Shown: in pieces, positions 52,748 to 61,377 of the stretch
Numbering within the stretch: the first letter of the stretch is position 1
Layout: the number at the start of each line of letters is the position of its first letter
NCBI GenBank assembly: GCA_036703255.1
Contig: DATNPL010000047.1
Coordinates: 11,374-75,373 of the forward strand
Direction of reading: 5' to 3'
DNA length: 64,000 nucleotides
Origin: Drouetiella sp036703255
GTDB lineage: Bacteria; Cyanobacteriota; Cyanobacteriia; Elainellales; Elainellaceae
Program-made: the position numbers and the translations under genes
The notes under the pieces: model-generated
What the model was told of the DNA's origin: nothing
Database searches by the model: none
Seen by the model: the letters and a program-made list of their open reading frames with translations, nothing else

Positions 52748-52810
52748 AGAATCGCTCAATGTTGCGTTATTTCCTAATAAAGCAGGAATACGACAACGTT
52801 GAGCGATTCT
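52748..52810. terminator. Long hairpin downstream of hpf
   Basis: AGAATCGCTCAA (52748-52759) pairs with TTGAGCGATTCT (52799-52810), with further pairing inside. It lies 39 bp after the end of the minus-strand hpf gene and has T/A flanks. Confidence 0.6.
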
Positions 52811-52848
52811 AAATATGAGAGCTTAAATACCCTCTAATCAACACTTGA

Positions 52849-53493
52849 TTAACCCTTGCGGTTCAGCGCCTCAACGGGTTTACGGTGAGCAATTTCGGCA
52901 AACTTGCCATTGTTGTGGCCGTTGCCGTTGCGGGGCTGAATCACGCCATAACCCCCGTGGTTGCGTTCATAAATCACGTTGATTTCGCCTGTTTCTAAAT
53001 TGCGAAACATATAGAAATCATGATCGACTAGCTCTAACTGTTCTTGCGCTTCTTGTAGCGTCATCGGCGGCATTGCAAAGTACTTTGTACGCACAACAGT
53101 GCCCAGATCAGGAGCGCGATCGTCGTTGAGCAGCGTTGAAGCCACAGGCTGCGGTTCAAGCACCTCCGTTGTTTTTACAGGGGCATGGATCTGTGCCTGA
53201 CGCTTTTCTTTATACTTGCGAAGCTGGCGGGCAATTTTGTTAGCAACCAGATCAATACTGGCATAGAGGCTTTCGCTACTTTCTTCCGCCCGAACTACAG
53301 TGCCGTTGGCATAAATGGTGACTTCAGCAATCTGATTGGGGTTAATGCGGGGGTTGCGAGCGACAGAAAGGTGGACATCAACTTCAGTCGTTAAGTGTTG
53401 AAAATGAGTGACCGCCTTTTCAATTTTCTGATGAACATACTCACGAATGGCCTCAGTAATCTCGATGTTTTTGCCCTGGATAACAAGCTTCAT
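52849..53493 (-). CDS. hpf: Long-form ribosome hibernation factor (LrtA/HPF)
   Basis: A 214-residue ribosome-associated protein that dimerises 70S ribosomes in the dark or stationary phase; the cyanobacterial form is called LrtA, light-repressed transcript A. The N-terminal HPF domain (1-105) opens MKLVIQGKNIEITEAI and contains the SLYASIDLVANKIARQLRKYK helix. The C-terminal tail domain (about 135-195) has KYFAMPPMTLQEAQEQLEL, HDFYMFRN and VIYERNHGGYGVIQP. Light control of the promoter is known for the family but not read from this sequence. Confidence 0.95.
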   Translation of the reverse strand: MKLVIQGKNIEITEAIREYVHQKIEKAVTHFQHLTTEVDVHLSVARNPRINPNQIAEVTIYANGTVVRAEESSESLYASIDLVANKIARQLRKYKEKRQAQIHAPVKTTEVLEPQPVASTLLNDDRAPDLGTVVRTKYFAMPPMTLQEAQEQLELVDHDFYMFRNLETGEINVIYERNHGGYGVIQPRNGNGHNNGKFAEIAHRKPVEALNRKG

Positions 53494-53681
53494 ATTAAGC
53501 TCTCTCCTATCAAGTTGGCTCTTCTATTTACCCTAACACTTTGTATTGTGGGCGACAGGTGGGTTTATAATCATTTGCATGGGTTGATAATTCTTGATAA
53601 GAACATAGTTGGAAAACCCCAAACTTACGTTGAATTACGCTTGATTTAATCCCCCTATTTCAAGGTATTATCATAGGCTGT

Positions 53682-54353
53682 GTGCTGTTATATTCCTTGC
53701 CATCTCAAGTCTGTCAGTTTTACCCAGGAGGGCTGGTACCCTACGAAACGGCTCTCGCATGGCAGCGATCGCTCCTCTCTGCGCGTAAGCAAGACCCCAG
53801 CCTGTCTGATGTGCTGCTGCTGCTAGAGCATCCTGCGGTTTATACCTTGGGGCAAGGCGCAACGTTAGAGTTTCTCAAGTTTGATCCGGCCGATTCACCG
53901 CACTTGCTCTACCGGGTCGAACGAGGGGGCGAAGTAACCTACCATTGCCCAGGTCAGCTCGTGGGCTATCCCATTCTTAACTTGCAGCGGCATCGGCAGG
54001 ACTTGCACTGGTATTTGCGGCAGCTCGAAGAAGTTTTAATCCAAGTTTTGGCGCTCTATAACCTCAAGGGCGATCGGGTTCCTGGCTTCACAGGTGTCTG
54101 GGTAGAAGGGCGTAAGGTTGCGGCGATCGGCATTAAAGTCAGCCGCTGGATCACGATGCATGGCTTTGCCCTGAATGTGTGCCCAGATTTGTCAGGGTTT
54201 CAAAAAATTATTCCTTGCGGAATTGAAGACAAACCTGTCGGCAGCTTGGCCGAGTTCATCCCCGAAATTGACCTTTACCAGGTGCAGCAGCAAGTTGCCA
54301 CGGTTTTTGCAGAGGTCTTTCATCTACAGCTTCAGAAGGTAGACTGCATCTAG
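53682..54353 (+). CDS. lipB: Octanoyltransferase LipB
   Basis: Transfers octanoate from acyl carrier protein to lipoyl domains, before LipA inserts sulfur. The 223-residue protein has YRVERGGEVTYHCPGQLVGYP, the catalytic Lys in KVAAIGIKVSRWITMHG (about 153) and the catalytic Cys in KIIPCGI (about 183). The GTG at 53682 is the likely start because no ATG lies before the conserved start LLYSLPSQ. Divergent from hpf. Confidence 0.92.
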   Translation: MLLYSLPSQVCQFYPGGLVPYETALAWQRSLLSARKQDPSLSDVLLLLEHPAVYTLGQGATLEFLKFDPADSPHLLYRVERGGEVTYHCPGQLVGYPILNLQRHRQDLHWYLRQLEEVLIQVLALYNLKGDRVPGFTGVWVEGRKVAAIGIKVSRWITMHGFALNVCPDLSGFQKIIPCGIEDKPVGSLAEFIPEIDLYQVQQQVATVFAEVFHLQLQKVDCI

Positions 54354-54599
54354 CAAAGGCGCACAATTTTGCATAGGTTCATATCTCGTTCCAGAGTATA
54401 ACCCTCTGGAGAAGATTGCATCGGCGCGAAGATCGCCAAAATTTCCCATTGAGTAAAGTTGCAAGATTATGAATCTGAAGACTATCAGCTAAATTCTTTA
54501 TTGGGTTCCGTGAAATTACTTGAAAATAGCTGTAACATTTTAGGAAGCCTTTGGCTTAGCCTCTGCTAGGGTGTTGTCCGGTTGGAGTTTTTTAGGTTC

Positions 54600-54893
54600 A
54601 TGTTTACAACGTCTCATACTGGAACGTCTTACACTACTGAAGAGCTACATACCGCTCAGTCTGCTGCCCGTGATTCAGTCCATGCTCTATTGGATGCTGC
54701 AAAATTTGAAATTTATAGCCCCTTGGATGCAGCCATCCCATTACGGCAGCGCGATGAGCAAGTATTAATAGAATTGTTCCGGCTAGAGGAGATTGAGGCG
54801 ATCGAGGAAGATATCGCCTGCAACCTGCTGTGCCGCTGTCCAGAGCCTTGCTGGGAAGATGATCCGTTTGAGTTCTTGAAAGACTACCTTTAG
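54600..54893 (+). CDS. Small acidic protein with C-terminal Cys cluster
   Basis: A 97-residue soluble protein I do not recognise. The end reads NLLCRCPEPCWEDDPFEFL, three Cys within seven residues, which might bind a metal. The rest is helical and acidic (LIELFRLEEIEAIEEDI). ATG at 54600 is used; a TTG six codons earlier is possible. It lies between lipB and a terminator hairpin. Function unknown. Confidence 0.55.
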   Translation: MFTTSHTGTSYTTEELHTAQSAARDSVHALLDAAKFEIYSPLDAAIPLRQRDEQVLIELFRLEEIEAIEEDIACNLLCRCPEPCWEDDPFEFLKDYL

Positions 54894-54953
54894 CCAGCTT
54901 CTAGAAGCCTGGATTTTTCAAAGTTTTACCTATGCATGGCCGTAAGCATTTAG

Positions 54954-54990
54954 GACATTTTTGAGGGCGTTCCGCGCCCTCAAAAATGTC
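54954..54990. terminator. Hairpin of the ACATTTTTG...CAAAAATGT family
   Basis: Perfect 16-bp arms (54954-54969 / 54975-54990) with loop TTCCG. Its stem is a close variant of those at 4360 and 24448. Confidence 0.65.
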
Positions 54991-55029
54991 TTAAGCCCTG
55001 TGAATCTTAAAACTAGTTTCTTTGTAAGC

Positions 55030-55069
55030 TTAAGCAAAAGCCCCATAGATTTATGGGGCTTTTGCTTAA
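55030..55069. terminator. Bidirectional intrinsic terminator
   Basis: Perfect 18-bp arms (55030-55047 / 55052-55069) with GCCCCATA upper stem, A4 and T4 base, loop GATT. Between convergent genes. Confidence 0.8.
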
Positions 55070-55096
55070 AACTTGGGCTAAGACTGAGCAGAAAAC

Positions 55097-55408
55097 TTAA
55101 TCTGGATTGGACTCAGGATAGTGATTGCGGATGCGCTCGGCTTCTGGACAATCTTCTGAAACCAGGGGTTCGACATCGCCCCGAGACACAGCCGCCAGTT
55201 TTTGCATCACTGAACCAATGCTTTCCAAACGAATCATTTCCTCCCAAGAGCAAACCTCGTCATCTTCATCTGTTTCGTAACGCACGGTCACCAGATCACC
55301 TTCAATGTCAAGGATGCGCGCGCGCTCGATCCAGCGTTGCTGATCCCGCAGAAAGATCCAAACCTCTCTACCATCACAACACAGTTGATAGATCTTGCGG
55401 TGTAGCAT
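55097..55408 (-). CDS. Conserved cyanobacterial protein, DUF6679-like
   Basis: A 103-residue soluble protein. The start MLHRKIYQLCCDGREVWIF and the DIEGDLVTVRYETDEDDEVCSWEEM block are conserved in cyanobacteria and, from memory, match the DUF6679 family. It has a small beta-barrel-like feel, rich in charged residues. ATG at 55408 is chosen over one eight codons earlier. Function unknown. Confidence 0.7.
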   Translation of the reverse strand: MLHRKIYQLCCDGREVWIFLRDQQRWIERARILDIEGDLVTVRYETDEDDEVCSWEEMIRLESIGSVMQKLAAVSRGDVEPLVSEDCPEAERIRNHYPESNPD

Positions 55409-56101
55409 GTATCGCTTCTCCTGAGCAAACAATGAGCAAATAGTCGATCGAACCTCAGCCGACTCCGAAACTTTAGCCTATTTATGGATTCAGCATCCCA
55501 GGCGTTCTGAGGGATGCGCAGGGTTGCGTAGCTTCCCTGAAACTAGAGGCTAACGCAAATTCAGCAGAAAACCCCTCAGATCTTTCAATACTTATGGCAT
55601 GGATGCTCATAAAGCAGCTTCCATGCGCTGAAATCTTGGATTAGGTAGAATGCATCGGCGCTGGACTATGGCGCACTGAGGTGTGGCGAAAGATGCAGGG
55701 CTGTAGCGGAAGATTTTGAAACACCTTCTGATTTTGCGAGCAGCCAATAGGTTCATGATGGTTGAGCAATTTAGAAATGACTGAAAATGCCACTCAAGAT
55801 GAAAACAGCCCGATCGTAGTTCTAACCTGGCTAACGCAATTAAACCTTGAGTTGGCTCTGTTGTGAATAGGGGTTCTGCCCTAAAACCTTAAAGAGTGAG
55901 TGAAGATAGGACACTCGCGAAATAAATATGGACTTCATTCAGCGCAACTCGCATATCCTCCAGATGAATCCGGGCTGCTTTTGCAATTCAACTTTTGCAA
56001 TTCAAAAGTACTGAAATTCATATATCATTCTAGCGAGATTGTGGAAACTTTGGGAATCTATCCAGATTTATCGAGATTTTAGCGACTTTACTGGAGTTTT
56101 A
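55409..56101. other. Long gap without a supported gene
   Basis: About 690 bp. A 29-codon frame at 55777 and a 60-codon frame at 55900 are open but carry no recognisable motif. No RNA gene signature was found. It probably holds the creatininase promoter. Confidence 0.45.
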
Positions 56102-56848
56102 ATGCTGCTGCACCTGAGTACTTGGCCAGAAGTTGAAGATTATCTCAGCCGATCGCCAGGGGTGATCATTCCCATCGGCTCAACAGAGCAGCATGGGCCT
56201 ACGGGACTCATTGGCACAGATGCCATTTGTGCTGAAGCAATCGCCCGAGGCATTGGTGAGACGACTCAAGCACTCGTCACCCCCACCCTCAATGTGGGCA
56301 TGGCGCTGCACCATACGGCCTTTCCAGGCAGTATCAGCCTTCGCCCCAGCACGCTGATACTGGTGATTCGAGATTTTGTCACGAGCTTGGCAAAGGCCGG
56401 ATTTACAAAATTCTTCTTTGTCAACGGCCACGGAGGCAACATTGCCACGCTTAAGGCCGCTTTTTCGGAAGCTTACCTAGACTTGGCCAACCTGAACCTG
56501 CCCCAGGCCGATCGCGTTCAGTGTCGTCTAGCCAATTGGTTTACCTGCGGCTCGGTCTATGGGCTAGCGAAGAGCCTGTATAGCGATCAGGAAGGATCGC
56601 ACGCTACCCCCAGCGAAGTCGCCTTGACGCAATATCTCTATCCGAAAGCGATCAAACATGCACCTCTCAGCCCCCAGGTCGCCTCAGGGCATCCCATTTA
56701 TGGGGCGATCGATTTTCGTCGGCGCTACCCTGATGGGCGTATGGGTTCCAATCCAGATCTGGCCACACCCGAACATGGCAAGCAATTCTATGACCTCGCC
56801 GTCAAAGAATTGAGCGCTGGCTATCTCAAGTTTCTCAGCGAAGACTAA
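56102..56848 (+). CDS. Creatininase-family amidohydrolase
   Basis: A 248-residue metal-dependent hydrolase. The metal ligands are visible as Glu and His in STEQHGPTG (about residue 28), Asp in IGTDAICA, His in NGHGGN (about 108) and Glu in HATPSEVAL (about 166). The family includes creatinine amidohydrolase, FAPy deformylase ArfB and MftE. The substrate here is unknown. ATG 56102 gives the family start; upstream extension is unconserved. Convergent with thf1. Confidence 0.88.
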   Translation: MLLHLSTWPEVEDYLSRSPGVIIPIGSTEQHGPTGLIGTDAICAEAIARGIGETTQALVTPTLNVGMALHHTAFPGSISLRPSTLILVIRDFVTSLAKAGFTKFFFVNGHGGNIATLKAAFSEAYLDLANLNLPQADRVQCRLANWFTCGSVYGLAKSLYSDQEGSHATPSEVALTQYLYPKAIKHAPLSPQVASGHPIYGAIDFRRRYPDGRMGSNPDLATPEHGKQFYDLAVKELSAGYLKFLSED

Positions 56849-56876
56849 GCTCGGGCTGCACTCGGTCAGGGCGAAT

Positions 56877-57587
56877 TCAGGGAGCCTCAGACGAACTCGG
56901 CGGAGTCGCAAGAGCATCTTTAGCTTTGGCTCGTTCTTCCTTTTTCTTGCGATCGGCCTTGAGGATGTCATCCAAAACAATCCGGGCTTGGGTGATTTTT
57001 TCCAGATTGCCGCGATATAGCTCTAAATCTTTTTGGGCTTTGTCGGGAGACAGCTTCAGGGCTTCGCTCAGGGTTTGCAAAGCCTCGTTACGCCGCTTTT
57101 CGTCTTTGACCAAATCGGCATCAATTGTTTCTAGCAGAGTATATAGCCCGATCGCGGAGAGGCGGCTGTACTTATATTTGGGATTTTCTGCAATGGAGCG
57201 CAGCGTGCCCATGAGATGGCTCCCTTCCCCCTCACTGAGTTGGCGGACTTTGGCCAAGAAATCTCCAGAGGTAAATGCTGCCGCCTCAGACTTGAGCTGC
57301 TCTGCGTCTTGGCGATATTGATGTGGTTCTGCCTGTAAAGACTGACACAGGGCACTGAAGATGGAAGTTAAGTCTTCTTCAGGTCGGTAGCCCTGCATGA
57401 AGCGATCGAACGCCGTGACTACACCCAAAGCATAGATGGGGTCATAGCTAAAGTCCGCGTTGACGGAAAGCAGATGCATCTCTACCATCAGTTCATCAAC
57501 CACCCGCCGATAGATGGAGTTAATGGGGCGAGTATGCAGGTTGTAGAAAGATCTTTTGGTGTCGGAAACGGTGCGGACAGTACTCAC
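56877..57587 (-). CDS. thf1: Thf1/Psb29, thylakoid formation and PSII repair protein
   Basis: Needed for thylakoid organisation and photosystem II repair, working with FtsH. The 236-residue protein begins VSTVRTVSDTKRSFYNLH at a GTG (57587), which fits the family start; the frame extends 54 residues further upstream without an ATG near the start and would run into the dnaX region. The core holds YALGVVTAFDRFM, a YSRLSAIGLYTLL segment and a long charged C-terminal coil (DDILKADRKKKEERAKAKD). Divergent from dnaX by 160 bp. Confidence 0.93.
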   Translation of the reverse strand: MSTVRTVSDTKRSFYNLHTRPINSIYRRVVDELMVEMHLLSVNADFSYDPIYALGVVTAFDRFMQGYRPEEDLTSIFSALCQSLQAEPHQYRQDAEQLKSEAAAFTSGDFLAKVRQLSEGEGSHLMGTLRSIAENPKYKYSRLSAIGLYTLLETIDADLVKDEKRRNEALQTLSEALKLSPDKAQKDLELYRGNLEKITQARIVLDDILKADRKKKEERAKAKDALATPPSSSEAP

Positions 57588-57747
57588 TGGAAATTCTGAA
57601 GATAAGGCGTTTCTATTATATCCCACATGGGAGACGGCATTAGGGATCAAGACTCGGATAAATCCGTGCTGAGTTTTGAATTTTGAGGTGATACTAGCTA
57701 ATGCCAGGACTTGATCGCTTGGCGCTACATCACCCTTGAACTCCGTC

Positions 57748-59775
57748 ATGGCCTACGAACCGCTGCACCACAAGTATCGTCCGCAAACCTTTGCCGAATT
57801 GGTGGGGCAAGAGGCGATTGCCTCCACGTTGACCAACGCCCTGCGGCAGCAAAAAATTGCACCTGCGTACCTGTTCACCGGAGCCAGGGGCACAGGTAAA
57901 ACCTCTAGCGCCCGAATTTTGGCAAAGTCGCTCAATTGCCTCAGCAGCTCTGTGCCGACCGAAAAGCCCTGTGGGGTGTGCGAGGTGTGTCGGGCGATCG
58001 CCAACGGTTCGGCGTTGGATGTCGTCGAGATCGATGCTGCCAGCAATACGGGAGTAGATAATATTCGGGAGCTGATTGAGCGATCGCAGTTTGCCCCTGT
58101 CCAAGCGCGTTTCAAGGTTTATGTGGTTGATGAGTGCCATATGCTCAGTACTGCTGCTTTTAACGCCCTGCTCAAGACTCTAGAGGAACCGCCCGATCGT
58201 GTCGTATTTGTCTTGGCGACCACCGATCCCCAAAAGGTTTTGCCTACGATCATTTCACGCTGCCAGCGGTTCGACTTTCGCCGCATTCCCCTAGAGGCAA
58301 TGGTGAAACATCTCAGCCAAATTGCGGCTCAAGAAGCGATCGCCATTACGCCCACAGCCCTTCAGCTAGTCGGGCAAATCTCTCAAGGGGGCTTACGCGA
58401 TGCCGAGAGCCTGCTGGATCAGTTGAGCTTGTTAGAGGGCGAGGTGACGAGCGATCGCGTCTGGGATTTAGTCGGGGCTGTCCCAGAGCGAGATTTGCTG
58501 GCATTGGCGCAGGCGATTACCCAAGACGACTCCACAGCAGTCATCGATCAGGCACGTCATTTAATGGATAGAGGGCGCGAACCACTGACGGTTCTGCAAA
58601 ACCTTGCCAGCTTTTATCGCGATTTGCTGATTGCCAAAGCTACGCCCGATCGTCTCGATCTGGTCGCCATTACGCCGCCGACTTGGGCAGAGCTATGTCA
58701 GTTTGTGTCCGAGCTAGACATTTACACAATTTTGCTGGGACAGCAGCGCCTGCGGGAAAGCGAAGCTCAAGTGAAAAACACGACGCAGCCTCGCCTGTGG
58801 CTCGAAGTGACGTTAATGGGGCTGTTGCCTTCAGCGTTATCACAGAGCGCTACGCCCAATCCGATGCCTATAGGGCGCGTGAATGGGGCGGCTCCCTCAC
58901 CCAAGGCTGCCTCTTCGGTGCCGAGAGTGCCACCTACTGTGCCGCCCGCCAAGCCGATCGCTGCTCCAGAGCAACCACCCCAAAATGGCAAAGCCCCACA
59001 GGCGACTCCTGCTCCGGCTGAGATTGTCCTGCCTGTTCTAGAAGAGCCGCCGATCGCCCCACTTCCAGAGCCGATCGCCCGATCTGCCCCCAAACCTGAG
59101 GAAATTCCAGCGATCGATCTGATTCAGGTCTGGGAAAGATTGATTGCCAATCTACAACCTCCAGGCACGCAAATGCTGCTGCGTCAGCAAGGGCAGCTCA
59201 TCGCGTTTGATGGGCGACAGGCTAAGGTGGGCTTTAAATCTCAGCAGCTATTTAAGATGGCGATCGATCGAGTGCCCAACATGGAGGCTGCTTTTGAAAA
59301 GATCTATGGTCACAAGGTCAGAGTCGTTCCAGAAGTCGTAGCGGCAAGTGCAGCGCAGCCTGTGGCGCGATCGCCCTATTCCACCTCTTCACCCCCGTCT
59401 CAGTCTGTGCCTCAATCTGGGCCTCAGCTCAAGGCTAGAGAACCGCATGTGAGAGAGTCCTCGCCGGATTTTAATGCTTCTCCGCCGCCCGTTTCTTCAA
59501 CTGAAAATGGAGAGCGATCGGCTGCTCCCCAAGCGCTAACGTCGGCTGATCCTGATACGGCACAAAGTTCTCCTCCTCTACCCGCAGGCTGGCAGCAGGA
59601 AGACGAAGTTAATAGAGCTGCTAAGAGCGTTGCTCAAATGTTCAACGGGCAAATCGTTGACTTAGAAGAAAGTTTGCAGCCTGTAGCTGAGACAGCATCT
59701 CCCCCGCTGGCTTTAGAGGTGATTGAGCCAGAGGGAGATAGTAATGCAGACGATGACGATGATGTGCCTTTTTAG
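57748..59775 (+). CDS. dnaX: DNA polymerase III subunits gamma/tau
   Basis: The clamp-loader ATPase. The 675-residue protein has Walker A GARGTGKTSSA (about 45), the four-Cys zinc module (NC...CGVCEVC), the ATP-dependent YVVDECHMLS box and SRC motif (TIISRCQRF). A Pro-rich linker and a C-terminal tau-like domain (about 455-535) follow, then an acidic end DDDDDVPF. No intein is present, unlike in some cyanobacterial dnaX genes. ATG 57748 is used. Convergent with the ArsA-like gene, two bases apart. Confidence 0.95.
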   Translation: MAYEPLHHKYRPQTFAELVGQEAIASTLTNALRQQKIAPAYLFTGARGTGKTSSARILAKSLNCLSSSVPTEKPCGVCEVCRAIANGSALDVVEIDAASNTGVDNIRELIERSQFAPVQARFKVYVVDECHMLSTAAFNALLKTLEEPPDRVVFVLATTDPQKVLPTIISRCQRFDFRRIPLEAMVKHLSQIAAQEAIAITPTALQLVGQISQGGLRDAESLLDQLSLLEGEVTSDRVWDLVGAVPERDLLALAQAITQDDSTAVIDQARHLMDRGREPLTVLQNLASFYRDLLIAKATPDRLDLVAITPPTWAELCQFVSELDIYTILLGQQRLRESEAQVKNTTQPRLWLEVTLMGLLPSALSQSATPNPMPIGRVNGAAPSPKAASSVPRVPPTVPPAKPIAAPEQPPQNGKAPQATPAPAEIVLPVLEEPPIAPLPEPIARSAPKPEEIPAIDLIQVWERLIANLQPPGTQMLLRQQGQLIAFDGRQAKVGFKSQQLFKMAIDRVPNMEAAFEKIYGHKVRVVPEVVAASAAQPVARSPYSTSSPPSQSVPQSGPQLKAREPHVRESSPDFNASPPPVSSTENGERSAAPQALTSADPDTAQSSPPLPAGWQQEDEVNRAAKSVAQMFNGQIVDLEESLQPVAETASPPLALEVIEPEGDSNADDDDDVPF

Positions 59776-59777
59776 GC

Positions 59778-60959
59778 CTACCCGCCTGTGGCAAAGCGGA
59801 TTTTGAGGTAGTCTTCCTCCATTTTTGCGCCTGACGGTTGCAGGGCGGCTAGAGCTTGAGGGAGGACGAGGTTGCGGCGGTGGTTTCCGATCCGGATATT
59901 TAGCTCGTCTCCGGTTTTGCTTAGCTCTACTTTGTCTTTGGCGATGCCGGGGAGGTAAACCTCTAGGCTGTAGGCATTTTGCTGTTGCACGACGCGTAGG
60001 GTTGTCTCTTTGTAGTAGACCTGTGCGGGGTCTTCATCGCCATAGAGGGTTTCTTTGAGGCGATCGAGTGCTGCTAGACCGCACATTTCCTCTGAGTAGA
60101 GGGGAACTTCTTTGACGGGCAAAGGATGGAAATTATCGTGAATTTCTTGGCGGTACTGCTGTTGATTTTCTTTCCAACGTCGGAAAAAGGGATCGGTGAC
60201 TTCATCGGGAATGATGCGATTGGCGATTACCATGTCTGTGGCCACGTTGTAGAGGCTGAGGTAGGCATGGGCACGTAGCGATTCTTTGATCACCATTTTT
60301 TCGGGGTTGGTGACCAGCCGCACGGAGGTTTGGGTGTTGTCCGTCAGGACTTTTTCTAATGCCTCGATTTGCTCGTAAAACTCGTAGGGCGCATCCATGA
60401 CCTCTTTGTTAGGCAGAGAGAATCCGGCGATCGGTCGAAACAATGGCTCTACGAGGGGTCTGAGGGCTGCTGATACGGCTTGTAGGGGCTTATAAAAGCG
60501 GCGCATGTACCACCCTGCAACTTCGGGTAGACTGAGCAATCGCAGGGCGGTTCCGGTGGGGGCTGAGTCAATAATCAGGACGTCGTATTCGCCTTCGTCG
60601 TAGTGGCGTTTCATGCGGACGAGGCTGAAGATTTCGTCCATGCCGGGAAGAATGGCTAACTCTTCGGCTTCTACGCCTTCTAATCCTCGGGCTTGCAAAA
60701 CTTGGGTAATGTAGCGTTTCACGGCTCCCCAGTTGCCTTCTAGCTCCATTAGGGCATCGAGTTCGGCTCCCCAGAGGTTGGGGCGTACCTGACGTGGCGC
60801 ATGTTCTAGCTCTATGTCAAAGCTGTCGGCGAGCGAGTGGGCTGGATCGGTGCTCAGAACGAGGGTTCTGTAACCCAGTTCGGCACATCGCAGTCCTGTC
60901 GCGGCGGCTACGGAGGTTTTGCCGACTCCGCCTTTGCCAGTCATCAAGATTACGCGCAT
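59778..60959 (-). CDS. ArsA/Get3-like ATPase with C-terminal Hsp20-like domain
   Basis: A 393-residue ATPase. The deviant Walker A GKGGVGKT is at about residues 8-15, followed by STDPAHSLADSF, and DSAPTGTALRLLSLPE in switch II. Residues about 315-392 form the small alpha-crystallin-like domain that ends many cyanobacterial ArsA-type proteins (AYSLEVYLPGIAKDKVEL). It may handle hydrophobic client proteins like Get3 rather than arsenite, as no arsenic-resistance genes are adjacent. Both readings remain open. Confidence 0.9.
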   Translation of the reverse strand: MRVILMTGKGGVGKTSVAAATGLRCAELGYRTLVLSTDPAHSLADSFDIELEHAPRQVRPNLWGAELDALMELEGNWGAVKRYITQVLQARGLEGVEAEELAILPGMDEIFSLVRMKRHYDEGEYDVLIIDSAPTGTALRLLSLPEVAGWYMRRFYKPLQAVSAALRPLVEPLFRPIAGFSLPNKEVMDAPYEFYEQIEALEKVLTDNTQTSVRLVTNPEKMVIKESLRAHAYLSLYNVATDMVIANRIIPDEVTDPFFRRWKENQQQYRQEIHDNFHPLPVKEVPLYSEEMCGLAALDRLKETLYGDEDPAQVYYKETTLRVVQQQNAYSLEVYLPGIAKDKVELSKTGDELNIRIGNHRRNLVLPQALAALQPSGAKMEEDYLKIRFATGG

Positions 60960-61133
60960 GGATGGTCAGACCCTATCTGAGAGAAGTTTATATTCTGTTA
61001 CTTAATCTACTGTATCGGTTTTTCTGGGGTAAAGCTTTGATGGCTCTTGGCGACTGCTTCTTCTTTGAATTCTCTGTCGTGTAGATAATGCCTAAATCCG
61101 ATCCTTGGGGGCGACCCCAAACCCCCGAACTCA

Positions 61134-61151
61134 GGGGACGGCTGCGTCCCC
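61134..61151. repeat. Small GC-rich hairpin in the ArsA upstream gap
   Basis: GGGGACG (61134-61140) pairs with CGTCCCC (61145-61151) within a stretch of repeated CCCCGAAC and CCCCAAAC strings. It looks like a dispersed repeat fragment. Confidence 0.4.
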
Positions 61152-61218
61152 CGAACCCCCTCCAGATGAGTTTGAGAGTGGGACTGAGGGAGCGCTTTGC
61201 ATTGCTGAGTTGCAAGTG

Positions 61219-61348
61219 AGCAATTCTCATTTTGCCAGAAAGCCCCGAAAAAGCCCGCCTGCGGCGGGCTTTTTCGGGGCTTTCTGGCTGGAAGTTCGCG
61301 CCCTGCGGGCGCGAACTTCCTGGTTAAAATTCATACTGAGAATTGCTG
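61219..61348. mobile_element. 130-bp MITE sharing ends with the IS at 36.2 kb
   Basis: Ends AGCAATTCTCA (61219-61229) and TGAGAATTGCT (61337-61347) are inverted repeats identical to the IS termini core. Inside are a 26-bp perfect hairpin (61234-61259 / 61263-61288) and a 14-bp perfect hairpin (61290-61303 / 61307-61320). GTTGCAAGTG lies directly outside both ends (61209-61218, 61349-61358), a 10-bp target repeat. The element has no coding capacity. Confidence 0.85.
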
Positions 61349-61377
61349 GTTGCAAGTGTTTCACCGTGTGTCTGGGG

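Noticed and set aside
55777..55866. 29-codon frame starting MTENATQDENSP
   Set aside because: Too short, not resembling any known small photosystem or cytochrome subunit, and no strong ribosome site.
55900..56082. 60-codon frame upstream of the creatininase gene
   Set aside because: No recognisable motif, and it overlaps the likely promoter region.
57588..57749. N-terminal extension of Thf1 to 57749
   Set aside because: The extra 54 residues are unlike the family and would run past the dnaX start; GTG at 57587 gives the expected N terminus.
57748..59775. Intein in dnaX
   Set aside because: The ATPase region is continuous with no splicing-domain motifs or extra length.
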